A stretch of 64,000 bases of DNA from Methylobacillus glycogenes JCM 2850 (GCF_000617925.1 NZ_BAMT01000002.1:124001-188000); one strand, 5' to 3'. Shown: positions 18,124 to 31,409, counted from the stretch's first letter. Notes: generated by a model not told the origin, from the sequence alone. Program-made: numbers and translations.

Positions 18124-19560
18124 ATGCAAGTAAAACAACTGATTCTGGCCGTAGCGGCCACCATGGCTGCTGGTTCCGTACTGGCTGCCCCTGTTACTCC
18201 AGCACAAATCGGCCAAGCCCGTTCTACCAACAACCTGCAAGAGACCTGGATCTCTGGTGCTTCTGCTCCAACATTCAATATCTTCCGTGGTTTTGAACTG
18301 GGTTGCGATGCCAACTCTGTTTCCATCTTCACCAGCACCAACTCCGACAGCGCTGTGCGTCCAGGTTCCCTGGGTAACACTGCGGCTTATGCTTGCACAC
18401 GCGGTGGCCGTGTTTCCGTGGTTTACCACACTGTGACTGATGGTTCCCTGAATGCCTACGCTCCTCACGTGAGCGGCACTCAGCTGCAACGTCTGCGTCG
18501 TCTGGAAAACGCTAACTGTGCAGTGTCCGGTGGTGTATTCGCTGGTCATGCCAACTACAAGAACTGCGGTACTGTGACCCCAGGTGCTACTCCTGACGGC
18601 GCTGTTGCCAAGCCTGCTGGTGGTTTCTCTGACGTAGAAGCTTCCTTGTTCGATCTGGATGTTTCCGCTGCTGGTACTGAGAGCGAAGCCTATGTTGGTC
18701 AGACTTTCGGTATTGCTGTGAGCATTCCTCTGTACCGTGCCCTGCAAGTGGCTCAAGGCATCTACGCTACTGTAGCTGCTGCTAACTCTGCTGACGCTGC
18801 ATTCCGTCCAGCTGTTGCGCCTAACATCACTTCCGCACAATACACTTCCATCATTGCTCAAGGTTCTGGTTATCAAACCGACTGGAGCCCAATTCTGGGT
18901 AACGCTGGTGTTGGTAAGGCTATCTACCTCGAGCGTCGTGTTGCCAGCTCTGGTACACAAGCCAGCTCCAACGCTCACTTCCTGAAGAACCCTTGTTCCA
19001 CTGGTGCGGTTGCTAACCTGACACCAGCTGGTCGTGGTGACTCTTCCGCCAGCTTCGTTGTGACTGAGCACAGTGGTTCCGGTAACGTGAAGACTGCCTT
19101 GACTACCCGTGGTGATGCTAACGCCTTCGCGATTGCTGTTCTGTCCCTGGAAAACAACTGGCGTACTGATGAGCTGGTGGCTAACAACACCAACTCCAAG
19201 TACCGTTATGTGAAGCTGGATAACGTACACCCAGAGGCTGGCACTGTTGACGTTAACGCCAACGGTGTTGCAGATGGCGTTGATTTCGCTCGTGAAACAG
19301 CCATCAACGGTGCTTATCCATTCCACATGGAATTGCGCTCCTTCGTTGCCAACACTGCTGATGCCTTCGGCGCTGCTCTGATTCCAGAAATCACTGCTGC
19401 TCTGGGCAATCCAGCGAATTGCTCCGACGTGCCACGCGGTCTGACACTGAACCCACTGGGCGGCTCCAGCTGCTCCACAGGTGCTGATGGCGAACTGGCT
19501 GTTGTAGCCAAGGGTACACGCTTCGGTAACAACTGCGCACCACAACAGTTGTTCTTCTAA
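18124..19560 (+). CDS. Highly expressed secreted protein of unknown function
   Basis: 478 residues with a signal peptide (MQVKQLILAVAATMAAGSVLAA) and no membrane anchor or PEP-CTERM tag. The mature N-terminus (TWISGASAPTFNIFRGF) faintly resembles PstS-like phosphate-binding proteins, but I see no conserved binding motif, so I leave it unassigned. It has eight or so cysteines. Codon usage is extreme (GCT, GGT, AAC, TCC, CTG), suggesting an abundant product; this bias also leaves the antisense strand open over the whole gene. Being soluble, exported and close to the type II operon, it is a plausible secretion substrate (inference). A strong terminator follows. Confidence 0.82.
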   Translation: MQVKQLILAVAATMAAGSVLAAPVTPAQIGQARSTNNLQETWISGASAPTFNIFRGFELGCDANSVSIFTSTNSDSAVRPGSLGNTAAYACTRGGRVSVVYHTVTDGSLNAYAPHVSGTQLQRLRRLENANCAVSGGVFAGHANYKNCGTVTPGATPDGAVAKPAGGFSDVEASLFDLDVSAAGTESEAYVGQTFGIAVSIPLYRALQVAQGIYATVAAANSADAAFRPAVAPNITSAQYTSIIAQGSGYQTDWSPILGNAGVGKAIYLERRVASSGTQASSNAHFLKNPCSTGAVANLTPAGRGDSSASFVVTEHSGSGNVKTALTTRGDANAFAIAVLSLENNWRTDELVANNTNSKYRYVKLDNVHPEAGTVDVNANGVADGVDFARETAINGAYPFHMELRSFVANTADAFGAALIPEITAALGNPANCSDVPRGLTLNPLGGSSCSTGADGELAVVAKGTRFGNNCAPQQLFF

Positions 19561-19599
19561 GCACAGCAAAAATAAGGGTGTAAACCCGGTATGACCCTC

Positions 19600-19632
19600 G
19601 CACTTTCCCGCATAGGCGGGAAAGTGCTTTTT
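19600..19632 (+). terminator. Rho-independent terminator
   Basis: GCACTTTCCCGC / GCGGGAAAGTGC, a perfect 12-bp stem with a 4-base loop followed by TTTTT, 40 bp after the stop of the 478-residue secreted protein gene. Confidence 0.93.
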
Positions 19633-19671
19633 ACGCTAAAAAGTCATCGATTTGTCATGATCAACTACTAA

Positions 19672-19692
19672 CATGTCGCCAACTTCGACATG
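19672..19692. promoter_or_regulatory. Inverted repeat upstream of tpsB
   Basis: CATGTCG and CGACATG separated by 7 bases, about 140 bp before the GTG start of the two-partner secretion transporter gene. The symmetry suggests a regulator site or leader structure; no known operator is matched. Confidence 0.4.
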
Positions 19693-19833
19693 CTTAGTTA
19701 TTCAATTTGTCGAAGAGTGTCCAATAAAGCATGTGGCAGATTTCGCGATGATCGTCCTGATCATGCATGGAATTGACCGCTGGTTTTATTTGCCATTTTT
19801 TAATGAGCATTTTCGCTTTCAGGAAAGTCACGC

Positions 19834-21463
19834 GTGCGTTTATTCTTAATTGTTCTCAGCACTTGTCTGGTCAGCATCTCGACGGCAATGGCTGCCTCCG
19901 ATGCGGCAAGCGAGCATAAAGCTAGCCAGCCTGCTGCAGAAGACACTCAACCTGCTGCTGAGGTCGAAGCAGAGGCGGTTGAGTATTTCGACATCATGGA
20001 GTTTCAGGTCACTGGCAATAGTGTATTGCCAGTCAGCAAGATAGAGCAGGCGGTGTACCCATTCCTGGGTGAGTCCAAAAGCATAGAGGATGTGGAGGCT
20101 GCACGCGCGGCGCTGGAAAAATCCTTCCATGATGCGGGTTATCTGACCGTGTTTGTCAGTACGCCAGAGCAAGAGGTCAATGAGAAGGTGGTGCGCCTGG
20201 AAGTGACCGAAGGCAAGGTGGAAAAATTGCGCGTGGTGGGGGCCAAGTATTATTCGCTGGGAGCCATCAAGAACAGAGCGGGTGAGCTGGCTGAAGGCAA
20301 GGTGCCGTATTTCCCCAATGTGCAACGGCAGTTGGCCAGCCTCAACGGCCAGCCGGATCGTCAGGTGGCCCCCGTATTACGACCTGGCAAAACGCCTGGC
20401 AAGGTGGAAGTGGATCTCAAGGTCGAGGACAAGCTGCCGCTGCATGCCAGTCTGGAGCTCAACAACCGCTATATCGCCAACACCACGCATACCCGCCTCA
20501 ATGGTTCATTGCGCTATGACAATCTCTGGCAGCAAGACCATAGCCTGAGCCTGAGCTTTCAGCTCACCCCGGAAAACACCGATGAAACGCGGGTGCTTTC
20601 GGCCACTTATATGATCCCGACACCGGGTGGTGATTACTGGGCGCTTTACGGGGTGTTGTCACGCAGTGATGTGGCGGCTGTGGGTGACGTCAGCGTTATC
20701 GGTAACGGTAGCATTCTCGGGCTGCGCTATATCCATCCGCTGCCAGCGCCTGCCCTTTCCGGTTATTTCCACAACCTGACGCTGGGTGTGGATTACAAGG
20801 ACTTCAAGGAATCCACACGTCTGATAGGCACTGGCTTCAATACACCCATCAGCTATATGCCTTCTATGCGGGCTATGACGGCACCGTACAAGCGGAAAAG
20901 AGCAGCACCCAGTTCAATCTGGGCCTGACCTTTGCCATCCGCAACCTGGGTTCGGATGAGCAGGAATTCTTCGAGAAGCGCTCACGCGCCGAAGGTAGCT
21001 TTGCCTACCTGCGCGGTGACCTCAAGCATACCTACAAGCTACCCAAGAGCTGGGAGTTGTTCGGTCGTGTCTCTGCCCAGCTGCCTATGCGCCCATCATT
21101 GCCAACGAGCAGTTTGTGGTGGGTGGTGCCGATACGGTACGTGGTTATTACGAAGCCTCGGCACTCGGTGATAAGGGCTTGTTCGGCACTGCAGAACTGC
21201 GTACACCGTCGCTGGCCAAGTATGTTGGCATGGATGGCGAGCTGGTGGGCTCGGTGTTCTATAGCGCAGGTGAAACCCGCATCTTCAAACCTTTGCCCGA
21301 GCAGACCAGCGAGTTCCGCCTGGCATCTGTGGGCATAGGCTTGCAACTGAAAAACTGGCATGGCCTGACCGCCGTGTTTGATTACGCCCGTGCCTTGCGT
21401 ACGGCAGGATTTGTGGAAAAAGGCGATGACCTGTTGCACTTCAGGCTGGCCTACGATTGGTAG
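19834..21463 (+). CDS. Two-partner secretion outer-membrane transporter TpsB (FhaC/ShlB family; two frame breaks)
   Basis: Reconstructed length about 543 residues, GTG start after AGGAAAG. A signal peptide is followed by an acidic linker, a POTRA-type domain (residues about 50-130: FQVTGNSVLPVSKIEQAV), a second ShlB-type POTRA (about 130-200), and a C-terminal 16-strand barrel ending FRLAYDW. The barrel region has VVGGADTVRGY, the conserved VRGY motif of the L6 loop of Omp85/TpsB proteins. Frame breaks near 20860 (CC for CCC, PFYAGYDG) and near 21083 (one G missing, QLAYAPIIANEQ) split it. It exports the TpsA adhesin encoded next, 15 bp downstream. Confidence 0.92.
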
Positions 21464-21478
21464 TTTGGGAGATTTAAG

Positions 21479-24400
21479 ATGAATAAAGGCGTATTCCGAC
21501 TGGTGTTCAACAAGCGCTTGGGCGCTTATGTCCCAGCCCATGAGTTGGCGCATGCTACCTCAAGTGCCGGGCGTAGCCAGCGTGCACGCAAGCGCCTGCT
21601 GGCAGCGATGCTGGCGGCCATGGTGCCAGCAGTTGCTCCCGGAATGGTGCTGGCAGACCCTGGCCTGGTGCCATTCGCCAGTTCTGGTCTGATTCCCGGC
21701 AGCTCCCCTTGGTCCAACGCTTCCATCACCGGTGTTACGCCTACCATCACCACCATACAGCAGACGGCACCGCAGGCGATTGCCAACTGGGCCCAGTTCA
21801 ATCTGGCGCGTGAACATACCCTCAACATCAACCAGCAAGCCAACTGGCAGATGCTGCACCGGATTTCCGATCTCAACCCCAGCGTGATTGCTGGCACCAT
21901 CAATGCGGCGGGTACCAATTATTTCGTCAATACCAATGGCATCATCTTTGCCAATGGCGCGCAGATCAATGTTGGCTCCTTGATGGCGGTCACGTCCAAT
22001 AGCATGGATGACGCCATGTTTACCCGTGGCCTGCTGTCCAATCTCGGTCAATTGCCGGTATTCAGCAATACCGGCGGCTTTATCAAGGTGGAAGCGGGCG
22101 CCAACATCAATGCGGCTACGGGTGGCCGTGTCATGCTGCTGGCCAAGGATGTAGAGAATCATGCGTGATCAACACGCCGGATGGCCAGACTATCCTCGCG
22201 GCGGGCGAGCAGATTTACCTGAAATCCAGCACCGACCCCGCAGGTCTGATCGTCGAGGTTAACGCCGGAGGTTCAGCGGCCAATCTGGGCACTATCGTTG
22301 CAGACCGCGGCAATGTCACGCTGGTAGGGCTTGCCGTCAACCAGCAAGGCCGCATCTCTGCCAGCACTTCGGTGCGGGCCAATGGCTCCGTACGCCTGCT
22401 GGCACGCGACACCATTTCCGCACAGCAGGACAGCACTGGCGGTTACAACTATGTGCCTATGCGTTATGGCACTGTGACCATAGGCAAAAACAGTGTCACC
22501 GAGGTCAAGGTGGAAACCAATGACCCGGAGCAAGTACTCGCCAGCCAGACCCTGGCACCGTCGCGCATTGATATTGAAGGCCGTTCGATAGAAGTGAACG
22601 GACTGTTGCGCGCCAAGGGTGGTCAGGTCAATATCGCCGCCAAGAATGGGCAGGAAGGCGGCCAGGGTGTGACCACACCTATACGTGTGCTGCTGGGTGA
22701 AACTGCGCATATCGATGTTTCTGGCGTCGATACCAAGTCCGCCATGGAAAAGAACCAGCTGGAAGTGCGTCTATTCTCCGACCAGCTCAAGGACACCCCC
22801 ATGTTGCGTGGTGGGGCCTTGTTTGGTGAAACCGTTTATCTTGATGCACGCAAGGGCACGGATTTATTTGATATCTCGCCCTTACTGGGATTACGCAGCC
22901 AGACCATTGCCGAGCGTATGAGTGTGGGCGGTACAGTCAATATCACCTCCACCGGGGATGTCATCAGCAGGCAGGGCTCTGTTATTGATGTTTCTGGTGG
23001 CCTCATCGACTATGCGGCAGGCTATATCCGTGAAAGCCAGTTGCTGTACCAGGGCACCACCACGGCAATCTCCAGGGCTAACCGCCAGACCGCCTATGAA
23101 GGCTTGAGTGATGTGTGGAAACACACGGATGCAAAATGGGGCTGGACCGACAGGAAGCTGTTGAACCCGAATGACAAGGGCGTCTGGCAGCAAGGCTATC
23201 TGGAGGGGCAGGATGCTGGTAAGATCAATATCTCCAGCATCAGCCCGGTAATACTGGATGGCAGTTTGCAGGCCAATACCCGCCATGATGTCACTCAGCG
23301 TTTCACTCCACCCGACGGGGGTAAATTCAACCTGACCGTGTCCGGCGGCAGCAGTCTGCATATTGTCGCCAATGCGCCTGCACAGTCAGGCGATATAGCT
23401 ATCAACGACAGCAATCCGGCGAGCAATACCCAGCTTTCCACGCAGTTACTCAATAACGGTTTCAACCATCTTTCTGTCAATAATATGGGCAGCATAGAGG
23501 TGGACACGGCGATCAGCACCACCGGGCATGGTTCGGTTAAGCTCACTGGCGGCAATGTCAATATCAAGCACGACATCACCACGCCAGGCGGTGACATCAC
23601 GGTGGCTACGCAACTAAGTAACCAGTCCGTGGTGGTTTCAGACAATGTACGCCTGAGTACCGCGGGTACCTGGAGCAATGATATGCCGCGTGTCCCCGGT
23701 GCATTCCAGGGCGAAGTGGTACTCGATGGCGGTAATATCGACCTGGGTGCCAGCCAGAATGTGACGCTGGGGCAAGGCTCAGTGCTGGATGCCAGTGCGG
23801 GTGCCTGGCTGGATAGTACCGGGCAGTTGCAGACTGGCAATGGCGGCGATATCAGCTTGCGAGCAGCCAATGTGGCCATGGGTGGCAGCCTGAGTTCTCA
23901 TGGCTTTGACACTGGCGGCAACCTCACCATCGCCACTTCGCAAGATGTGCGCGTAGGCGGGCAGCCAGTTAATCCGGGCGATTTCTGGTTGAGTGAATCC
24001 TTCTTCGAGCAAGGTGGCTTCTCGGGTTACCGCATCAGCACTGCGCGCAATGGCGGCAAGATTGTGGTCGGTAGTGAGGCGGGTGCAGAAACCGTGATAC
24101 ACCCGAAGATGGAAACCTTGCGCATGACGGCGGGCTATAACGTCAGGCAGAGTGGTACCAGCATGAGCCAGATCGCCACCCGGGAATACCTGCCCGAGGG
24201 GCTGCGGACTCCAGCCACGCTGACTTTCTCTGCGGTAGGCACTGATGCCTTGTCGCAGGCTGACCTCACCGTATTGCCCAATACCATCATCCGCACCGAC
24301 ATGGCCAATATCGCCGGACGCGTAGGGGCCATCACGCTGGAAGCTAGCCGCCAGATGAATATCCTCGGCAGCCTGTTCTCGTCAGCTGGCACCATCAGCC

Positions 24401-27400
24401 TGGCGCTCAAGGGGGCAGTGGATCAATTACCTTATGACAACCAGCAGAGTATTTGGCTGGGTGAAAACTCGGTCATCAGCACCAAGGGCCAATATGCGCC
24501 TTCGGTGAGCACTAGTCTGGAACTGCGAGATGCCAGGATTCTCGATGGTGGTGACATCATCATCGACGCCGAAAAAGGCTTTGTTGTGGCCAAGGAAGGC
24601 AGCCTGATGGATGTATCCGGCACCTCAGGCAGTGTGGATATAGACACAGGTAATGGCGTAGTGCGCCAGCAACTGGATGGTGCCGCTGGCAGCATCACCA
24701 TCACGGCGCGTGAAGGCATGATACTGGATGGCGAATTCCTCGCCAGTGCCAATGGTACAGGCGCAGGCGGTACGCTCAAGCTGGCATTGGCTGGCGATCT
24801 GACGCCTTCATCACAAACACCCAGCCCACCCACGGGCGAGCGGGTACTTACCGTCACCAGCAATAAGCAAGTGCTGGGAAACAATCTCAACCCCAGAGAT
24901 AGCCTGGCTGGTATAGAAGGCAAGGCGCAGATTTCCACCGCGCAGATAGACCGTGGGCAGTTTGACCATGTCAGCCTGGAAAGCACTACAGCTGACCGTT
25001 TGCCGACAGCCATAGAGCGTGACCGGATTGTGCTGGAAAGTGGCGTCAAGCTGAACGCAGCAGAAACCCTGGCACTGCACGCCGCGGCATTTGAAGTCAG
25101 TGGCAATGGACATGCCGAAATCAATGCCTCCCATGTCAGCCTGATTACCCAAGATGCCAATCAGACGGTGACCACAGGGGACGCCACGCTGCAGATCAAT
25201 GCCGACTGGATAGACCTTAATGGCCAGATCAATATTTCCGGCGTCAAGGAAACCACGCTCAATAGCCGCCTGGATATCCGTGGTCGCGGCATTGCCTTTG
25301 GCAACGCTGGCTCACTGCGCAGCAATGGCGTCATGAACTTGACTGCACGACAGATTTATCCAGTCAGCAACAGCAGCTTTGATTTTGAAGCGCTGGGCAG
25401 CAATAGCGAAATTGTCGTCAAATCCAGTGGTGAAGCCTATAAGCCAGTATTTAGTGCTGGTGGCAAACTCGGACTCAAGGCCACTAATATTCGTCAGGAA
25501 GGGGTGCTGCTGGCACCTCTGGGGCAGATTGCCCTGCAGGCCACAGACAAGGTCAGCCTGGCGGCTGGCAGCCTGACCTCGGTATCGGCTGCGGGCCTGA
25601 GTATTCCCTATGGCACCACACAACAGGGAGGCACAACCTGGGTGCTGCCCAATGGCCTGGGCAATACTCCCATAGACAAGCGCGTTAGCTATAGCGGCAA
25701 GCAGGTAGAGATGAACAGTGGTGCCGTGGTGGATATCTCCGGCAGCGGCAATACTTTTGCCTATGAATGGATACCTGGTATTGGCGGTTCTGCCGACCTG
25801 CTATCACAAGCCGGGGTGTACGCCATCATGCCTGGCATGCAGGGCGAATATGCACCGTTTGATTATGACTACACCAAGAGCAATGCCCCAGAGATAGGCA
25901 AAGCAGTCTATCTGAGCAATGTGGCGGGTCTGGCCGATGGCTACTACACCTTGCTGCCTGCGCACTATGCGCTGCTGGAAGGTGCTTTCATGTTGCAAAC
26001 CTCTACCCTCAATGTGCTGCCTGGCAATGGCGGCGTACTGCATGATGGTTCCAGCATTGCATCCGGCTTTTACACCAACGTCAATCAAAGCAGCCGTGAT
26101 CCGCACTGGCAGACTTTCCGCGTTACCAACGGTAATGTCTTCCGTGCGCCAGCCACCGCCAGTTCCTTTGCACCTGCGGAATACATGATTACCAGCGGTA
26201 ACAGCTATTTTGCTGAAAAAGCCGCCACGGCAGGGCTGGCTGCTCCGCGCAACGCGGCGGATGCCGGGCAACTGGTGTTGAATGCCAGTGAATCGCTCAC
26301 CCTCAATGCCACGCTGAACACCAGCAAGGCAGCGGGTGCGCGTGGGGCGATGGTGGATATCGTCTCTGACAAGATCAGCGTGGTCTCCCAAGTTGGTGCG
26401 GATGATGGCACCCTGCAAATCAGCAGTGGTTCGCTTTCTGCGCTGAATGCGGAAAGCATACTGCTGGGTGGTGCGCGTACCCAGGGCGAGGAGGCCGTTG
26501 TCATCAGCACCACTGCGCGTGAAGTCAGCTTCCGCAATGATGATGCGCATGCGCTCAAGGTGAATCAGTTGATTGCCAGCGCCACAGACAGTGTGACGGT
26601 GGAAAGCGGCGCTGTGATTGAAGCGGTAGCGGGTGCTGACCAGGGCACCACCAATCTCCGAGTCACGGGTGATGGCGCTTTGCTGGCTGTCTCGGGCAAT
26701 AGCGATCTGGTATTTGACCGCAGCGGCGCCAGCAACCAGGGTGGTGTGCTGGATGTGCAACAGGATAGCAAAGTCACGGCAGCACGCTCGCTGGTACTCG
26801 ATGCCGCATATTCTTCCACTCTTGCCGGGCAGGTGGGTGTCGGTGATGGTGGCTCGGTCACTCTGGGTGCCAACAGCATTATCCTGGGTAATCCCCTGGC
26901 CAACGTGAGCGGCATGCGCGTAGACAATGCACTGCTGGCCAGCCTGGGCAATCTGCGTCAGGTGACGCTCAACAGCCATAGCAACCTTAATCTATATGGC
27001 GCTGTCGATTTCGGCAGTGAAAATCTCAATCTCACCATCAATGCCGCAGGGGTGGTGGGGCATGAACTGGCCAACGCGGCTGAATCCAGGCTTACGGCCA
27101 ACCAGCTGGTGCTGAAGAATTCTGCCGGGGCGGCATTGGACCCTAGTGCAGCGCCTGCCAGCGGCAAGCTGGCTATCAATGCTAATCAGTTCAGCGTTGA
27201 AGGCCGTAACGCGGCAGCGAGCAATCAGCCTGCCCAGGCCGGGCAATTCACGATAGCGGGCTTTGAGGCCGTAGAGCTCAACAGTGCAGGTGACTTTATT
27301 TACCGTGGCACAGGCCAGCTTAATCTGCACGCTGCAAACAGCAGCATCAGCAGTAGCCGCATCACTGCCGCCACTGGCACCAATTACACCACCAACGCCA

Positions 27401-30400
27401 CAGGCAGCCTGCAGACCATTGCTAACGGCAATGCGGCGCAGACGACGATAGCCGGACTGGGTGCCAAGCTCAATATGGTGGCAAGCAACCTCAGTCTGGG
27501 CGGCAATGTAGATCTGGCCTCCGGTCAGTTCACGGCGCGCAGCACCCAGGGCAATCTCAATGTGGCCAGTGATGCACGCATCAACACCGCTTCACGCAAG
27601 ATTGCGTTTGAGCAGTTCAGTGCGCATACCCCAGGCGGCGTGATCAGCCTGCAAGCGGACCAGAGCAATATCGTGGTGGCCAGCGGCGCTAGCTTGGATG
27701 TCAGCGGCGGCGAGGGTGGCAATGCCGGTACGCTCAAACTCACTGCCAGCCAGGGTGAGGTGCAGATTGCCGATGGCACGCTGCATGGCCAGGCCAGTGC
27801 AGGTAAAAATGCCGGAGTGGTGCAGGTGGATGTTGGCTCATTGGCAGATTTCTCCAGCCTGAACCAGGCCTTGAATCAGGGTGGTTTTACCCATGCGCGT
27901 GAAATGCGCGTACGCAATGGCGATGTGCAGATTGCGGCCGGGGATGTGGTGCAAGCAGGGGACTTTATCCTCAGTGCCGATGGCGGCAAGGTGGAGATTG
28001 CTGGCAAGGTAGACGCCAGCGGCAAGGATGGCGGCACTATTCAGGTTTATGCCAAGCAGGATATCCAGCTGACGGCTGGCTCGCAGTTGCTGGCCAAAGG
28101 CGATGCTGCCTCTGGCAGTGGCGGCAAGGTGTTGCTGTCCAGTGATAGCGGCCAGATTCAGGCGACGGTGTTTGAGGCGGATGGCGTGACTCGCCGTGCC
28201 GATGCTGCGCTAATTGATGTGGGCGGTGATACGCGTGGCGAGGTGATCATGCGTGCCTCACGCGTGGGCACTTCCGGGCTGATGGTGCATGAGGATGCAC
28301 CAGCGGCGATTGCAGGCGCAGACAGGATAGTGCTCGAGTCGCTCAAGGTCACCAATACTGTCAATACCCTGAACAGCACAACGCTGAACAATCTGCGTAG
28401 TGAAATCAATGACTTCTATCTGGATGCAAACAACACTGCCGTGCGCTATGCCGCTAGCAGTGATGGCGTCAATGCCATCGTGGCGCCGCATACCGAATTG
28501 CGTATCAGCGGTGATGGCACTTTGCAGAATGACTGGAACCTGCGTGACCTGTCCCAGGGGCGTAATGGTGTGCTGACCATACGCAGCAGTGGCAATCTGC
28601 AGCTGAATGGCAGCCTCAGTGATGGCTACAATGGTGCGGTGGCGGGGAGTGCGCTGGCGACTGGCAATTCCTGGGACATCAATCTGGTGTCCGGTGCTGA
28701 TCTGTCAGCAGTCAGCCCCATGGCCACTATCAAGGACAGCAGTGGCGGTAATATGACACTGGCCGCCAACAAGCTGGTGCGCACAGGCACAGGCGATATC
28801 AATATTGCCACTGGCGGCAATCTGACGCTGACCAATGCCGCTTCTGTCATCTACACCGCAGGACAGGCCGCAGATAGCTTGCCGGGCTTTGTCTCTGCCA
28901 GCACGGCAGACGGTTTTGGTACTAACGGTGCGCAGTTCCTCATCAATGGTGGCGATCTGACCATCAATGCTCAGGGCAATATCACTGGCTCGCTGCTGGC
29001 ACCTAGCAGCGGTACCCAGCAACTGGTCAACAACTGGCTGTTCCGCCAGGCAGGCGGTACCAATAACCGCCACACCAGCTGGTGGCTGCGTACCGACCTG
29101 TTCCAGCAAGGGGTTGCTGCCTTTGGTGGTGGCGATGTGGACATCAAATCCGGCGGCAATATCAAGTATTTCTCTGCCTCAACCCCCACCACTGCGCGCT
29201 ATGCAGGCATAGGCACTGGCGACAGCAGCATACTGGGCGGTGGTAACCTCAGCGTGGTGGCGGAGGGCGATATCCTCAGCGGCGTGTACTTTGTCGGCAA
29301 GGGGCAGCTTGATCTGCAGGCGGGTGGCCAGATTAACCGCAGTCCTGATGTCAATCTTCAGGGTAACCCTCTGACCTTCGGCACCACGCTGGCGTTGCAG
29401 GATGCCAAGGCCAATGTCAGTGCTGTCAACGGGGCTTATATAGAGACAGTGTTCAATCCTACGCTGTTTGCCCAGGCCACCCTGAACTCGCCCACTGGCT
29501 CCATCAATCCTAATGGTCGTAGCGCGTTCTTCAATACTTATTCCGATCTTGCCGCGGTAGAGATTTCCTCACTGACCGGGGCCATTACCTTTGGTCTGGA
29601 CCGGGTAACGAATATCTCCAGCAAGATGAACGGGCTTTCAACGGTCAATACCTCCGAAAATAGCCTGACCTTCTATCCTGCTCGGTTAAAGCCGTGGCCT
29701 TCAATGGCGATATCAACGTCGGGCAGATGAAGCTGATGCCAAGCAGTGCAGGCAATCTCAGCCTGCTGGCAGCGGGCAATATCATTGCCGACCAGATCAC
29801 CATGTCCGATGCCGATGCCAGCGTGATCCCCACCGTGGCATCGCCCATCACCTCGGCGATCAACCTCAGTGGTATTCTCACCAGTAACCACTCCTTGATT
29901 CCATTGCATCGCAATAGCACCACGCCTATCAGCATCGTGGCGCGAGAAGGTTCGATCTCGCCGTGGATAGGCACGACCACCGTGCTGAATCTGCCCAAGG
30001 CCGCCGTGATTATTGCCAAGCAGGATATCCGCAATCTGGAAGCCAATCTGCAGCATCTGAGTCCTGGTGATCTGAGTGTAGTGAAAGCCGGACGTGATTT
30101 GACCTATGTCAATGTTAATCAGGCCGGTGGCATCAATATCAGTGGCCCCGGCAATTTGCTGGTGGAGGCCGGGCGTACCCTGGATCTGGGTCGCAGCAAC
30201 GGTATCAATAGCCTGGCGAATACCACCAATCCTGCACTGCCGGAAACCGGGGCCTCGGTCATGGTGCTGGCAGGCACAGGCAGAAACGCCAGCCTGCAAG
30301 ACTATATCAATCTCTATATCAACCGGATGGCAGCGGCCCCAGTGTGCTGCAGGGCAATGCGGATGGTATGGCTGCTTATCGCGGCAATACTTCGCTGGCA

Positions 30401-31354
30401 TTGGCCAAATACATGCGCGAGATTGTTGGCGATCAGAGTCTGAGCGAAGCCGATGCCATGACGCGTTTCCTGGCGCTGGATAGTGATAGGCAAGCGGTAT
30501 TTGTCTACCGTCATTTCTCTTCCGAATTGCTGGAGTCGGGCAAGGCCTTTGCGGATGTGGGTCATCATCAGCGTGGCGACAGCGCCATTGCCACCCTGTG
30601 GCAGGGTGACAACTACCAGGGTGATCTCAATCTGTTTGAAAGCCGCATACGCACGGTGCGTGATGGCAGCATAGATTTGCTGGCACCAGGCGGCATGATC
30701 AATGTGGGCGTGGCAGGCGGTGAGGGGGGCGGCAATATCGGTATTGTCACCGAGCAGGGCGGCGATATCCGCGCCTTTGCCGACACTGGCTTCCAAGTTA
30801 ACCAGTCGCGTGTGATCACCCAGTTTGGCAGTGACATCACGGTCTGGGTCAACAATGGCGATATTGATGCCGGACGTGGCTCCAAGACGGCTTTGTCCAT
30901 GCCTGAGGTAGAAATCAGTACCGATATCTATGGCAATACTGTGCGCCGGGTCAAGGGTGCGGCGGCCGGTAGCGGTATTCAGGCACAGACTTACGACCCG
31001 GATGGCTGGCTGGGCCCATTGCAGCAACCTGCACGTGGCACGGTGTCATTGCTGGCGCCACGCGGCTTGCTTAACCTGAACGAGGCCGGGGTGGTGGCGG
31101 GTAACTTCCTGGTTGTCGGCCCCATCACCGGGCCGGGTGGCCTCACGGTGCTGGGTACCTCGCAAGGGGTGGCGGCAGTACCCACCAGTACAGTGGCGGG
31201 TGCCAATGTATCCAGCAGCACGGCGGGTGCTTCCGCGATGAATGCGGCCACAGATCTGAGCCGTCTGGCGCCGGCGCAGGACTTTAGCCCCAAGAATCTG
31301 ATGCCATCGTTTGTGTCTGTGGAAATTCTCAGCTTGGGTAATATCCTGCGCTAA
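21479..31354 (+). CDS. Giant filamentous-hemagglutinin-like exoprotein TpsA (three frame breaks)
   Basis: Reconstructed length about 3,292 residues. It starts with an extended signal peptide region (MNKGVFRLVFNKRLGAYV) and an Ala-rich hydrophobic core ending near VLADPG. The TPS secretion domain follows (PQAIANWAQFNLAREHTLNI, GTNYFVNTNGIIFANGAQIN). Most of the rest is repetitive Gly/Asn/Ser-rich sequence typical of a right-handed beta-helix. The end (residues about 2400-3292) resembles the DUF3739 region of betaproteobacterial hemagglutinin-family proteins. Breaks near 22163, 29684 and 30323 are each repaired by one base (ENHGVINTPDG, ARVKAVAFNGD, NPDGSGPSV). Family role: exported through TpsB to the surface as an adhesin or matrix protein. 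A perfect terminator follows. Confidence 0.9.
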
Positions 31355-31378
31355 GCCGCAACAGCAGGTGGACTCAGC

Positions 31379-31409
31379 AAAAAGGACTAGGCCGAGCCTA
31401 GTCCTTTTT
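31379..31409. terminator. Rho-independent terminator after tpsA
   Basis: Perfect 14-bp stem AAAAAGGACTAGGC / GCCTAGTCCTTTTT with a 3-base loop. It separates the tpsBA pair from the exbB-exbD-tonB operon and shares the GGACTAG stem with the terminator at 16991. Confidence 0.92.

Noticed and set aside
18040-19569. A 509-codon open frame on the minus strand
   Set aside because: It is exactly antisense to the codon-biased secreted protein gene. The GCT/GGT-rich codons of the sense gene remove stops on the other strand. No ribosome site or protein-like features.
25804-26979. A 391-codon minus-strand frame within the TpsA gene
   Set aside because: It is a shadow of the repetitive beta-helix coding sequence.
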